64,000 nt of DNA, taken from NCBI GenBank assembly GCA_902619855.1, contig CACNGE010000003.1, positions 1-64,000 of the forward strand. Reading direction: 5' to 3'. Under the pieces are notes generated by a model. That model made no database searches. It was not told where the DNA came from and was given only the letters and a program-made list of their open reading frames with translations. This document shows, piece after piece, positions 8,387-17,279 of the stretch. This DNA comes from an uncultured Bacteroidota bacterium (GTDB lineage: Bacteria; Bacteroidota; Bacteroidia; Flavobacteriales; Flavobacteriaceae). Within the stretch, counting starts at the first letter, position 1; every line of letters starts with the position of its first letter. The position numbers were made by a program, and so were the translations under genes.

Positions 8387-9273
8387 AGCGACACACGCAC
8401 CCCAATACCAAAGACTTCACGAGCTTGAAGTGCTTGTACGGCATTGTCGTCGTAGACAAACTGCACCTCGAGTTGCGTACTGATAAGCTCATTGACTTTC
8501 ATTTCAGCAGCCAAGGTGTAATCAAAATCGATGTTTTCGGGCTTGCCCAAGTAATCGCTGTAAACGGCCAATCGATTTTCGATAAATACATTTTTCATGG
8601 CTTCAAATTTGTAAAAACCAGTGATTGAGGCACCCAATTCAAAGAGGTGATTCGCCCCTTTAAACACACCAAAATATGTCTTGCCGTTTTCAAGATCAAT
8701 GGTGAATTGTCTGCTAACAAAAGTAATTCGCTGTGTAAAGGGAGCGATGTTTACCCATGCATCTTTTGATTTTTTCCAGTACAAACCAATACCAAACTGC
8801 AAGTAGGCAGGGGAGAAAAAATGTGTTTTTAAACTGCGTGTCTCTTCGCCCTCACCATCTGTTCCAAAAACGTACCCACGAGTAATTTGTGATTTAAAAT
8901 TCAAAATGGTGGAATAGCTCCAGGTATCCGAAAATTCTTTTCCCAATAGCGAATTGACCTCCAAACGATCATTGGTTTTCTTTAAAAACTTATCCCCTTC
9001 CAAATAGCTTAATCCATAGGAAGCTTTGCCTTTGGTGTCCCAAGACCATCCATTTTCTTTGTAATTGATTTCATAATCAACATCCAGGGCAAGTGACACA
9101 TTGTTGATCCCTCCAGAAGCCCAGTTGCTAAAAGCAGACTGATTGAATAATAGTGCTGTTCTGCCCCCGTAAGACCAAATCCCTCCAACAGGATCTTTTA
9201 ACTTGTTTTGACTCTCTTGGGCGTAGGCTAATGTGCTAAAAAAAAATAGAATTAAAGTGGATAGGATTTTCAA
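8383..9273 (-). CDS. DUF3078 exported beta-barrel-like protein
   Basis: About 296 residues if it begins at the TTG at 9273, which gives a compact signal peptide KILSTLILFFFSTLAYAQ with cleavage after AYAQ; the first in-frame ATG (9357) would put a long non-signal extension inside the upstream gene and is rejected. The mature part is rich in alternating aromatic/polar strands (WSWDTKGKASYGLSYLEG, AVYSDYLGKPENIDFDY) and ends in a terminal hydrophobic VRVSL, as outer-membrane beta-barrels do. Members of DUF3078 are found in Bacteroidota next to suf genes; function unknown. Last gene of the suf-headed leftward run. Confidence 0.75.
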   Translation of the reverse strand: MKILSTLILFFFSTLAYAQESQNKLKDPVGGIWSYGGRTALLFNQSAFSNWASGGINNVSLALDVDYEINYKENGWSWDTKGKASYGLSYLEGDKFLKKTNDRLEVNSLLGKEFSDTWSYSTILNFKSQITRGYVFGTDGEGEETRSLKTHFFSPAYLQFGIGLYWKKSKDAWVNIAPFTQRITFVSRQFTIDLENGKTYFGVFKGANHLFELGASITGFYKFEAMKNVFIENRLAVYSDYLGKPENIDFDYTLAAEMKVNELISTQLEVQFVYDDNAVQALQAREVFGIGVRVSL

Positions 9274-9298
9274 TGGAGGGTTTATTAATTTTAAAATA

Positions 9299-9796
9299 CT
9301 AACGTTTATAAAGTGGTACAGATGAACATGCTTCTCCGTAGGCAATGCGATTGGCATGGGGTTGAAGCACTTCCATTAATCGCACATAGACCCAATCGGG
9401 AACAGAACCATCACTACAGCCCTTGATGATTATATTCTTTTGTTTGTAGTTCTCGACTTTGAGTGTTGTCAAGGCCGATTCATAAGCCAAGGCCGTGGCA
9501 GCATCCTGATCTCCCAAACAAACCCCTGCTGCATGTGATTGCAAATGGCTAGTCATCAGCATGGCAGCCCATTGGGGAACAAGAGTGTCTTCTGCGATAT
9601 GCAAACCCACATATTGCCCTTTATAAATTGTCCAGTCATGAGCAGCGATTGTTTGTCGAAATGGTTTTTCTCGTAAAATCTTTTCCTCGTTGAGGAATGA
9701 TGATAGCGATACGATAGTCACTTCGGCATCTTTCACTAAGGTAGCGGGGTCAAATTGGATCAGACCGCTTTCTGCAACGCGGTTTACAATGCTCAT
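9299..9796 (-). CDS. DUF2480 family protein
   Basis: 165 residues from the ATG at 9796 (MSIVNRVAESGLIQFD), one base after the sufT stop, which decides this start over an ATG 12 codons earlier inside sufT. No signal peptide, so probably cytoplasmic. Conserved-looking features are DWTIYKGQYVGLH, CLGDQDAA, a Cys in IIKGCSDGSVPDWVYV and another near the end (GEACSSVPLYK). DUF2480 proteins follow sufT in many Flavobacteriales; their place in the operon and conserved cysteines suggest a link to Fe-S maturation, but no activity is known. Confidence 0.75.
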   Translation of the reverse strand: MSIVNRVAESGLIQFDPATLVKDAEVTIVSLSSFLNEEKILREKPFRQTIAAHDWTIYKGQYVGLHIAEDTLVPQWAAMLMTSHLQSHAAGVCLGDQDAATALAYESALTTLKVENYKQKNIIIKGCSDGSVPDWVYVRLMEVLQPHANRIAYGEACSSVPLYKR

Positions 9797-9797
9797 C

Positions 9798-10109
9798 TTA
9801 TAAAAATCCGAGTTCGAGTTTGGCTTCTTCACTCATCAAGTCTCGTGTCCAAGGCGGATCAAAAGTAAGTTCTACCTCAGCTTCTTTAACTTCGTCGATG
9901 GATTGGACTTTGTCTTTGACCTCTTGTGGTAGAGAGTCAGCTACGGGGCAGTTGGGTGTTGTGAGTGTCATCAACACTTTCACGTCTTGGTCATCATTGA
10001 CAAAGACATCATATATCAGTCCAAGTTCATAAATATCGACAGGGATTTCAGGGTCGTATATCGTTTTGAGTACGCCAACAATTTTGTCTCCAAGTTCTTG
10101 TCCTTCCAT
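9798..10109 (-). CDS. sufT: SufT, DUF59/MIP18-family Fe-S maturation protein
   Basis: 103 residues, a single MIP18/DUF59 domain. SufT helps insert or deliver [4Fe-4S] clusters made by the SUF machinery. Signatures: VLKTIYDPEIPVDIYELGLI near the N-terminus, the conserved Cys in TTPNCPVADSLP, and DPPWTRDLMSEEA near the C-terminus. It overlaps sufE by a single base at its start and is followed one base later by DUF2480, so it sits firmly inside the operon. Confidence 0.88.
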   Translation of the reverse strand: MEGQELGDKIVGVLKTIYDPEIPVDIYELGLIYDVFVNDDQDVKVLMTLTTPNCPVADSLPQEVKDKVQSIDEVKEAEVELTFDPPWTRDLMSEEAKLELGFL

Positions 10110-10531
10110 CAGTTGAGTTGCGTTTGATACGCCAGGGCGTATAGTTTGAGTTGTTTGATCATTGATACCAATCCATTGGCTCGTGTGGGAGACAAATGAT
10201 CTTTCAGACCAATTTGGTCGATAAAATCGGTATTGGCATCCAAAATATCTTGTGGGGGTTGGTTGGAAAATGTTCGAATAAGAATCGCAATAATCCCCTT
10301 GGTGATGACAGCATCGCTATCGGCAGTAAACACCACTTTTTCGTCAACCATATCTGCGTGCACCCACACTTTGCTTTGACAACCTTTGATGATGTTGTCA
10401 TCGGTTTTGTGCTTGGTATCGATTAGTGGTAGAGACTTGCCAAGCTCAATCATATACTCATAGCGTTGCATCCAGTCGTCGAAGAGTGAAAACTCTTCTA
10501 TGATTTCGTTTTGTACTTGCTCTACAGTCAT
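10109..10531 (-). CDS. sufE: Cysteine desulfuration protein SufE
   Basis: 140 residues. SufE accepts persulfide sulfur from SufS and passes it to SufB. The acceptor is Cys51 in IIKGCQSKVW, the same number as in the E. coli protein, and the family signature YEYMIELGKSLP precedes it. Located 16 bp downstream of sufS and overlapping sufT by one base. Confidence 0.92.
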   Translation of the reverse strand: MTVEQVQNEIIEEFSLFDDWMQRYEYMIELGKSLPLIDTKHKTDDNIIKGCQSKVWVHADMVDEKVVFTADSDAVITKGIIAILIRTFSNQPPQDILDANTDFIDQIGLKDHLSPTRANGLVSMIKQLKLYALAYQTQLN

Positions 10532-10547
10532 ACGTCAAAAATACAAA

Positions 10548-11765
10548 TTAGCGTAACATGGCAATTGCTCGTTGAACGCCATTGACAAATATATCCACCT
10601 CGTCTTTGGTGTTATAAAACGCAAAGGAGGCACGAATGGTACCTGGAATCTTGTAATAATCCATAATCGGTTGTGCACAGTGATGACCTGTTCGAACAGC
10701 AATCCCCATCTTATCGAGGAGGGTACCAACGTCATAGGGGTGAAGCGAATCGATATTGAACGAAATCACAGCTGTTTTGTGTTTGGTGTTCCCATAAATA
10801 CGTAAGCCCTCTATTTGATTGAGTTTTGCAGTTGCATAATCAAGGAGTTCCTCTTCATAGCTTTCGATCGCATCAAAACCGATGCTGTTCATATAATCGA
10901 GTGCTGCACCAAAGGCAATCCCTCCACAGATGTTAGGGGTGCCTGCCTCAAATTTGTGTGGAAGGTCAGCATAGGTGGTTTTTTCAAAAGTCACCTCATC
11001 GATCATTTCGCCACCTCCTTGATAGGGGGGAAGCTTATTGAGCCATTTTTCTTTTCCGTAAAGCATCCCCATTCCAGTTGGTCCACAAAGTTTATGTGCA
11101 GAAACTGTATAAAAATCAACATCGAGTTTTTTGAGATTAGGCTTTATATGCCCACAAGCCTGTGCGCCATCAACCAGCACTGCAGCACCAGTTTTATGGG
11201 CTTTTTTAGTGATTTCTTCAATGGGATTGATCGTACCTAATGCGTTGGAAACATGATTGACAAACACCAGTTTGGTTTTTTTGTTCAACAACTCGGCATA
11301 GGCATGCATATCCAGTGTGCCTTCGTCGGTCATGGGAATTACACGTAGAACAGCACCACTTCGTTCACACATCATTTGCCAGGGCACGATGTTGGCGTGA
11401 TGCTCTAAGGCTGAAACAATCACCTCATCACCAGGATCTAAAAGGGTACCAAATCCAAAAGCAACGAGATTGATACTATGTGTTGTACCAGAAGTCAAAA
11501 TCACTTCTTTTGATTTTGGAATATTAAAATGTTTTTGGATGGTTTTTCGTGCGTGTTCAAACTTATCTGTAGCCTCTTGACTAAGGGTATGCACCCCGCG
11601 ATGGATATTGGCATTGTACTGTTGGTAATAGTCGGCAATCACATCGATCACTTGGGTGGGTGTTTGGGAGGTAGCGGCATTGTCGAGATAAACCAATGGC
11701 TGCCCATTGACTTTGCGCGAAAGTATGGGAAAATCGGTACGAATGTTTGTTAAATCCAACCCCAT
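10548..11765 (-). CDS. sufS: Cysteine desulfurase SufS
   Basis: 405 residues, PLP-dependent class V aminotransferase fold, group II desulfurase. The PLP lysine is K225 in SAHKLCGPTG; the catalytic cysteine is C363 in RTGHHCAQP, followed by the typical RASFAFYNTKDEVD. It produces the persulfide that SufE relays. Lies 3 bp after sufD and 16 bp before sufE. Confidence 0.95.
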   Translation of the reverse strand: MGLDLTNIRTDFPILSRKVNGQPLVYLDNAATSQTPTQVIDVIADYYQQYNANIHRGVHTLSQEATDKFEHARKTIQKHFNIPKSKEVILTSGTTHSINLVAFGFGTLLDPGDEVIVSALEHHANIVPWQMMCERSGAVLRVIPMTDEGTLDMHAYAELLNKKTKLVFVNHVSNALGTINPIEEITKKAHKTGAAVLVDGAQACGHIKPNLKKLDVDFYTVSAHKLCGPTGMGMLYGKEKWLNKLPPYQGGGEMIDEVTFEKTTYADLPHKFEAGTPNICGGIAFGAALDYMNSIGFDAIESYEEELLDYATAKLNQIEGLRIYGNTKHKTAVISFNIDSLHPYDVGTLLDKMGIAVRTGHHCAQPIMDYYKIPGTIRASFAFYNTKDEVDIFVNGVQRAIAMLR

Positions 11766-11768
11766 TGA

Positions 11769-13085
11769 TTAGAGATTAAAACCGAGATGAACTCCTAATT
11801 TTTTTGCGATAAGGGCATTGATTCTTACTTTTACTGCTGGGATATTTACACTTGCCAAAACATTGTTGGCAAAAGCATAGGTTAATAGTGCTCGTGCTTC
11901 TTTTTTAGGAATCCCACGTGTTTGGAGATAAAACAGTGCTGTTTCGTCGAGCTGACCAATGGTACAGCCATGGCTACAACGCACATCATCTGCAAAAATC
12001 TCGAGTTGTGGTTTGGTATTTATGGTTGCCTTATCACTCATCAAGATATTGTTGTTTTGTTGAAAGGCATTGGTTTTTTGTGCTTCTTGCTCCACAACGA
12101 TTTTGCCATTAAATACGCCTGTCGATTGGCCATCATAAATCCCCTTATACTCTTGATGGCTTTCCGAATGGGGATGTGCATGATGCACCAGTGTATGGTG
12201 ATCCACCAACTGCTTGCCTTCCACTAGGGTAATTCCTTTCATCGTGGATTGAATGGCTTGGTCTTTATGATAAAAATGAAGATTGTTGCGAATAAACTGA
12301 CCACCAAACGAAAAGGTATGCACTTTGGCATGCGAGTGTTTTTCTTGATGGATGTAAGTGCTATCGACCAATGAAGCTTCCTCACGATCGTTTTGGATTT
12401 TATAGTAATCCACTTGTGCGCCTTTATGCGTAAAAATTTCAGTCACCACATTGGTTAGTACTGCTGTATCGGACAAGCTTTGATGTCTTTCGATGATTTG
12501 TACTTCACTTTGCGCTTCTACCACAACAAGGTTGCGAGGTTGCAGCATCAGATTTTGATTGACTCCTGTCGAAAAATGGATGATTTGTATGGGCTTTTCA
12601 ACTCGTTTCTTTTTTGGAATATGTACAAATGCTCCTTCTCGACCAAAGGCAGTATTGAGTGCAGCAAAGGAGTCTTCAGAATCGGCAACAGCGTTAAAAT
12701 ACTGGTCAATGACTTTTCGGAATTGGGGTTGACTTAGCGCTGCAGAAAGCAAGCACACATCCATTCCCTCATGCGTAGTTTCGGAGAGAAAAGAACTATA
12801 TACTCCATCGACAAAGACAATTTTATAGGTATCAACATCGTGGAGGATAAATCGCTGCACATGTGTTAGGGTAACATTTTTACTTTTCTTTGGAAACACA
12901 GTAAAATCTGTTTTCACCAGTTTATTGAGGGGTGTGTATTTCCATTCCTCCATTTTTTTGGTAGGAAAGCCTTGTTGCTCAAAAGTCTCAATGGCAGTTG
13001 AGCGTAGTTTTGCCATACGCTTGGTGTCTTCCGAAGTAGAAGTCTGCGCCATGTATGAAGCAACAAGTTTTTCTTGTAAATCCAT
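11769..13085 (-). CDS. sufD: Fe-S cluster assembly scaffold subunit SufD
   Basis: 438 residues, SufBD family, a partner of the SufB-SufC scaffold complex. The N-terminal helical part (KKMEEWKYTPLNKL) is followed by the parallel beta-helix core and a C-terminal helical segment with the family motif ADDVRCSHGCTIGQLDE. It overlaps the sufC stop by one base, and sufS follows after 3 bp. Confidence 0.93.
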   Translation of the reverse strand: MDLQEKLVASYMAQTSTSEDTKRMAKLRSTAIETFEQQGFPTKKMEEWKYTPLNKLVKTDFTVFPKKSKNVTLTHVQRFILHDVDTYKIVFVDGVYSSFLSETTHEGMDVCLLSAALSQPQFRKVIDQYFNAVADSEDSFAALNTAFGREGAFVHIPKKKRVEKPIQIIHFSTGVNQNLMLQPRNLVVVEAQSEVQIIERHQSLSDTAVLTNVVTEIFTHKGAQVDYYKIQNDREEASLVDSTYIHQEKHSHAKVHTFSFGGQFIRNNLHFYHKDQAIQSTMKGITLVEGKQLVDHHTLVHHAHPHSESHQEYKGIYDGQSTGVFNGKIVVEQEAQKTNAFQQNNNILMSDKATINTKPQLEIFADDVRCSHGCTIGQLDETALFYLQTRGIPKKEARALLTYAFANNVLASVNIPAVKVRINALIAKKLGVHLGFNL

Positions 13086-13831
13086 CAGATTGCTTGTTTG
13101 ATCCAGTCGTATCCTTTTTCTTCGAGTTCGATTGCCAATTCTTTACCACCAGACTTCACAATCTTACCCTCGTGAAGTACGTGAACAAAATCAGGAACAA
13201 TATAGTCCAGCAAGCGTTGATAATGCGTAATGACAATAATTGCATTGTCATCGTTTCGAAGCGTATTGACCCCATTGGCAACGACACGCATGGCATCAAT
13301 GTCTAACCCTGAATCTGTTTCGTCGAGAATGGCGAGTTTGGGTTCGAGCATCGCCATTTGAAAGATCTCATTTCGTTTTTTCTCACCTCCCGAAAACCCT
13401 TCATTGAGTGAACGTGACAAAAACTGCGTATCGATGGAAAGCAATTTTGCTTTCTCCTTTATTTTTTTCAGCATCACATTGGCGGGCATTTCTTCAAGCC
13501 CTTGCCCTTTTCGGGTTTCGTTGATAGCTGTTTTGATAAAGTTTGTCACTGTTACACCAGGGATTTCTACTGGGTATTGGAAGGACAAAAAGATACCCAA
13601 GTGAGCACGCTCATCGGCGCTCAGATCACTGATTTCTGCCCCCTGATAGAGAAGACTTCCTTTGGTGACTTCATAGTCCTCATGTCCTGCAATGACTGTG
13701 GAAAGTGTACTTTTCCCTGAGCCATTGGGCCCCATAATTGCATGGACTTCTCCCGGCTTGATGTCGAGGTTGATTCCATTTAAAATCCCTTTGCCTTCTA
13801 CTTGGGCATGGAGGTTGTCTATACTCAGCAT
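13085..13831 (-). CDS. sufC: Fe-S cluster assembly ATPase SufC
   Basis: 248 residues, ABC-type ATPase of the SufBCD complex. Walker A is GPNGSGKST, the signature motif is FSGGEKKRNE, Walker B is KLAILDETDSGLD, and the switch His follows in VITHYQRLL. It is immediately preceded by the lipoprotein gene (1 bp gap) instead of directly by sufB, which is the one unusual aspect of this operon. Confidence 0.95.
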   Translation of the reverse strand: MLSIDNLHAQVEGKGILNGINLDIKPGEVHAIMGPNGSGKSTLSTVIAGHEDYEVTKGSLLYQGAEISDLSADERAHLGIFLSFQYPVEIPGVTVTNFIKTAINETRKGQGLEEMPANVMLKKIKEKAKLLSIDTQFLSRSLNEGFSGGEKKRNEIFQMAMLEPKLAILDETDSGLDIDAMRVVANGVNTLRNDDNAIIVITHYQRLLDYIVPDFVHVLHEGKIVKSGGKELAIELEEKGYDWIKQAI

Positions 13832-13832
13832 A

Positions 13833-14192
13833 TTATTCTGTTCGAATTTCTATCATTTGATTTTCAAATGGGGTTGAAGGTGCAACAGAGTCAATATCTT
13901 TTATCGTGATGATTTCTGGCCATCCCTCAGAGTTGGGGTTTTTTGAAATCAGGCCTTTAATATAGACTTGCACCATGTCAAAACTATCTTTTTGAATGGG
14001 TGCGACTTGGGTGTGAAGTTCGTGTAGTTTGTCATCCACCTCTACCCCATAAATTTCACTTCCTGTGTTGAGCACAGCGTTGTTGTCATAAAACAAAAAC
14101 TCACCTGTAATACTTTCGGCTTTTGATTTTGGTTGGGTAGTACATGCTGCTACGAATAGCAGCACAATAATAAGTTGTAGGTTTTTTTTCAT
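13833..14192 (-). CDS. Lipoprotein inside the suf operon, NlpE OB-domain-like
   Basis: 119 residues from the ATG at 14192; an ATG six codons upstream would overlap sufB and weaken the signal. Signal peptide with lipobox (LFVAAC, then TTQPKSKAE). The mature part is about 100 residues: ITGEFLFYDNNAVLNTGSEI, a Y-V-V strand, QKDSFDMVQVYIKGLI, and GWPEIITIKDI. This order (G-x-F-x-Y..., TG-x-x-Y-x-V, V-x-V-x-x-G, P...) resembles the C-terminal OB-fold domain of the copper-stress lipoprotein NlpE; that match is by eye. It lacks the NlpE N-terminal CXXC domain. The gaps to sufB (10 bp) and sufC (1 bp) imply co-transcription with cluster assembly genes. Confidence 0.65.
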   Translation of the reverse strand: MKKNLQLIIVLLFVAACTTQPKSKAESITGEFLFYDNNAVLNTGSEIYGVEVDDKLHELHTQVAPIQKDSFDMVQVYIKGLISKNPNSEGWPEIITIKDIDSVAPSTPFENQMIEIRTE

Positions 14193-14202
14193 CTTTTTGA
14201 AT

Positions 14203-15648
14203 TTATCCAACAGAACCTTCTAATGAAATCTCGAGGAGTTTTTGTGCTTCAACAGCAAATTCCATTGGGAGTTTATTTAATACATCTTTACTAAAGCCAT
14301 TGACGATAAGTGCAATTGCTTTTTCGGTATCGATGCCACGTTGGTTGCAGTAAAAAATTTGGTCTTCACCGATTTTGCTTGTTGTGGCTTCGTGTTCAAT
14401 TTGGGCACTTTTGTTTCCGGCTTCTATGTAAGGAAACGTATGTGCCCCACATTTGTTGCCCATCAGCAGTGAATCGCACTGCGAAAAGTTACGAGCATCA
14501 TCTGCTCTAGGGCTGATTTTGACCAGACCACGATAACTGTTTTGAGAAGTACCCGCAGAAATTCCTTTGGAGATGATGGTACTTTTTGTGCGTTTGCCTA
14601 AGTGTACCATTTTGGTACCTGTATCGGCTTGTTGGCGATTGTTGGTCACAGCGATAGAGTAAAACTCCCCAATGCTATCATCGCCTTTGAGGATACAAGA
14701 GGGGTACTTCCACGTCACTGCCGAGCCTGTTTCCACTTGTGTCCATGAGATCTTAGCGCTTTTGTGGCATATCCCTCGTTTGGTAACAAAATTAAACACC
14801 CCACCTTTGCCATCGGCATCACCAGGAAACCAGTTCTGTACAGTCGAGTATTTGATTTCTGCATGGTCATGCGCAATCAGCTCCACCACAGCGGCATGCA
14901 ATTGATTTTCGTCTCGAGCAGGGGCAGTACAACCTTCAAGGTAACTCACATAACTTCCCTCATCAGCGATGACGAGTGTGCGTTCAAACTGACCTGTGCC
15001 TGCCTGATTGATACGAAAATAGGTTGAGAGTTCCATTGGGCAACGAACCCCTTTGGGAATATAGCAAAACGATCCATCAGAAAATACTGCCGAGTTGAGG
15101 GCTGCGTAATAATTGTCTTTGCGTGGCACCACTGTTCCGATGTATTTGCGCACCAGGTCTGGATATTCTTTAATCGCTTCCGAAATAGAACAAAAAATGA
15201 TTCCTTTCTCGGCAAGGGTTTCTTTAAATGTTGTGGCAACGGAAACAGAGTCCATAACGATATCGACTGCCACCCCTGAAAGTCTTTTTTGTTCTTCGAC
15301 GGGGATACCGAGTTTTTTGAAGGTGTCGAGTAACTCAGGATCTACCTCGTCCAAGCTGTTGTATTTGGGTGCTTTTTTGGGCGCTGAATAGTACGAAATG
15401 GCTTGAAAATCTGGCTTGGGATAGTCCACGTTTGCCCAGTCGGGCTCTTCCATGGCACTCCATGCCTCATAGGCTTCTAGTCGCCATTCAGTCATCCAAG
15501 CAGGCTCGTTTTTGCGTTTGGATATCGCACGAACAACCTCCTCATTCAGTCCTACAGGAAAGGTATCCGATTCGATGTCGGTGTAGAATCCGTAGGCATA
15601 CTCCTTGGACTCGAGTTCTTTTTTTAATTCTTCTTCTGTATAGGCCAT
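14203..15648 (-). CDS. sufB: Fe-S cluster assembly scaffold SufB
   Basis: 481 residues, full length. SufB is the scaffold on which clusters form in SufBC2D. The core beta-helix contains the SufB hallmarks [35 protein letters not shown] and the C-terminal [18 protein letters not shown] with catalytic Cys and neighbours, then [15 protein letters not shown]. It follows sufA by 15 bp on the same strand. Confidence 0.95.
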   Translation of the reverse strand: MAYTEEELKKELESKEYAYGFYTDIESDTFPVGLNEEVVRAISKRKNEPAWMTEWRLEAYEAWSAMEEPDWANVDYPKPDFQAISYYSAPKKAPKYNSLDEVDPELLDTFKKLGIPVEEQKRLSGVAVDIVMDSVSVATTFKETLAEKGIIFCSISEAIKEYPDLVRKYIGTVVPRKDNYYAALNSAVFSDGSFCYIPKGVRCPMELSTYFRINQAGTGQFERTLVIADEGSYVSYLEGCTAPARDENQLHAAVVELIAHDHAEIKYSTVQNWFPGDADGKGGVFNFVTKRGICHKSAKISWTQVETGSAVTWKYPSCILKGDDSIGEFYSIAVTNNRQQADTGTKMVHLGKRTKSTIISKGISAGTSQNSYRGLVKISPRADDARNFSQCDSLLMGNKCGAHTFPYIEAGNKSAQIEHEATTSKIGEDQIFYCNQRGIDTEKAIALIVNGFSKDVLNKLPMEFAVEAQKLLEISLEGSVG

Positions 15649-15663
15649 AGCAAACCTGTTTTT

Positions 15664-15993
15664 TTATAGCGAAAAACTCTCACCACACCCACAAGTGCGA
15701 TTGGCATTGGGATTGTTAAAAACAAACCCTTTACCATTGAGACCACCTGAATATTCAAGGGTTGTACCCACTAGATAAAGAAAACTCTTTTTATCAACAA
15801 CGATACGTACATCATTGTCTTCAAACAGTTTGTCATCTTCTCCTAAGGCATTGTCAAACTTCAAATCGTATGACAGACCCGAACAACCACCACTTTTGAC
15901 ACCCACACGCACAAAAGATTCGCTGAGGTCGTAGCCATCTGACTCCATCATCTGCTTAACTTGTTCTCGTGCTTGTATAGATACCTTTATCAC
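15664..15993 (-). CDS. sufA: A-type Fe-S carrier SufA/HesB
   Basis: 109 residues from a GTG at 15993 (V/M-IKVSIQAREQVKQM), matching the family's usual start and length; an ATG 21 codons upstream lies beyond the likely transcription start and adds unrelated sequence. The three cluster-binding cysteines are present: one in KSGGCSGLSYD and two in CGCGESFSL at the C-terminus. It accepts clusters from SufBCD and hands them to targets. First gene of the suf operon, with a TATATTTG promoter element about 30 nt upstream. Confidence 0.88.
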   Translation of the reverse strand: MIKVSIQAREQVKQMMESDGYDLSESFVRVGVKSGGCSGLSYDLKFDNALGEDDKLFEDNDVRIVVDKKSFLYLVGTTLEYSGGLNGKGFVFNNPNANRTCGCGESFSL

Positions 15994-16022
15994 AATGATA
16001 GTTCTAAGGTGTTTTTCGAATA

Positions 16023-16056
16023 CAAATATAGTATATTCTAAAGATATAATCGCCAA
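16023..16056 (-). promoter_or_regulatory. Promoter of the suf operon
   Basis: On the minus strand TATATTTG occupies 16030-16023 and a TTG lies at 16056-16054, 23 nt upstream, slightly longer than the 19-20 nt at the other good promoters here. The element falls inside the longer ATG-started reading of sufA, which supports the GTG start downstream. No obvious IscR/SufR-type operator was recognised. Confidence 0.5.
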
Positions 16057-16190
16057 TAGCAGGCTTTATACAATTGCACTTCGTTTTTTGTCGATTTTTA
16101 TGTTTTATTTTTCTGTTTTTTTAGTTATTTTAAAAGTAATTTAAAAATAAAAAAAAGAGGTCTCATTTTTAATTTATGATCGTATGCTTG

Positions 16191-16210
16191 GTCATCATGA
16201 CTTATGACTT
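16191..16210 (+). repeat. Inverted and direct repeat ahead of thiL
   Basis: An 11-bp perfect inverted repeat (GTCAT-C-ATGAC, 16191-16201) overlaps a tandem 7-bp repeat (ATGACTT twice, 16197-16210). It lies about 20 bp before the thiL TAATTTTG element, where an operator might sit. The rest of the roughly 250 bp between sufA and thiL is very AT-rich, with no other structure I can support. Confidence 0.4.
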
Positions 16211-16229
16211 AAATGCGCTTAAAAAACCC

Positions 16230-16237
16230 TAATTTTG
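16230..16237 (+). promoter_or_regulatory. TAnnTTTG element immediately before thiL
   Basis: TAATTTTG ends 4 nt before the ATG, predicting a transcript with almost no 5' leader. No TTG is present at the standard -33 spacing. Confidence 0.4.
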
Positions 16238-16241
16238 CTGC

Positions 16242-17279
16242 ATGTTAGAAGACAAAAAAGCATCCAAAACCCCACTCGATAGCTTGGGGGAGTTTGCCCT
16301 CATCAAACACCTGATCAAATCGGCAACTGCTGCCTTGCCCTCCACTGTATTGGGCATAGGCGATGATGCTGCTGTGATCAATCACGAGGGTGAAATGGTC
16401 GTTACGACCGATATGCTTATTGAAGGAGTGCATTTCGATTTGGCCTATATGCCACTCAAGCATTTGGGGTATAAAGCAGTGGTGGTCAACCTTTCAGATA
16501 TCTATGCAATGGGTGCTGACGCCACACAAATATTGGTATCAATAGCAGTGTCCAATCGCTTTCCGCTCGAAGCTGTTGAGGAGCTGTATGCAGGCATTCA
16601 CTTGGCGTGTAAAACCTATGGTGTGGACTTGGTTGGGGGCGATACCGCCTCTTCCCAACAGGGCATGCAGTTGTCTGTTACTGCCTTGGGCGTAGCTCCC
16701 AAAACAGGGGCAGTATTGCGCAGTGGTGCTGGCGAAAACGATTTGTTGGTGGTCAGTGGAGACATTGGAGGAGCGTATATGGGTTTGCAGGTGCTGGCTC
16801 GTGAAAACGAGGTGTTTAAAGCCAATCCCCAACACCAACCCGATTTGGAGCCTTACAGCTATTTGGTGGAACGACAACTCAAACCCGAAGCACGTAAAGA
16901 TGTAGTGCAACTGCTGCAAGACTTAAAAGTACAACCCACCTCCATGATTGATATCAGTGATGGTTTATCGTCAGAGGTGATGCACTTGTGTAAGCAAAGC
17001 GGCATTGGATGTCGGGTGTATGAAAATAAAATTCCCCTCGATCCGCAGCTGATAAGTGTTTGTGAGGAATTTACCCTCGACAGCACGACCATCGCACTGA
17101 GTGGTGGTGAGGACTATGAATTGCTGTTTACGATCAAGCCATCTGACTTTGATAGCATCAAAGGCAATCCCAATTTGACTGTCATTGGTCATATGACTGC
17201 TGAGGGGGATGTCCCTTCACTGGTCACTCGTGCCGAAGAGGTGATACCACTAAAAGCACAAGGCTGGAAGGCGTTTTAG
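16242..17279 (+). CDS. thiL: Thiamine-monophosphate kinase
   Basis: 345 residues, AIR synthase/PurM-like fold. ThiL phosphorylates thiamine monophosphate to thiamine diphosphate using ATP. Signatures: LGIGDDAAVI and VTTDMLIEGVHFD near the N-terminus with the metal-binding Asp residues, NLSDIYAMGA, GGDTASS, and IDISDGLSSE plus SGGEDYELLFT in the C-terminal half. Its TAG stop overlaps the stop of convergent pepP by 4 bp. Confidence 0.93.
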   Translation: MLEDKKASKTPLDSLGEFALIKHLIKSATAALPSTVLGIGDDAAVINHEGEMVVTTDMLIEGVHFDLAYMPLKHLGYKAVVVNLSDIYAMGADATQILVSIAVSNRFPLEAVEELYAGIHLACKTYGVDLVGGDTASSQQGMQLSVTALGVAPKTGAVLRSGAGENDLLVVSGDIGGAYMGLQVLARENEVFKANPQHQPDLEPYSYLVERQLKPEARKDVVQLLQDLKVQPTSMIDISDGLSSEVMHLCKQSGIGCRVYENKIPLDPQLISVCEEFTLDSTTIALSGGEDYELLFTIKPSDFDSIKGNPNLTVIGHMTAEGDVPSLVTRAEEVIPLKAQGWKAF

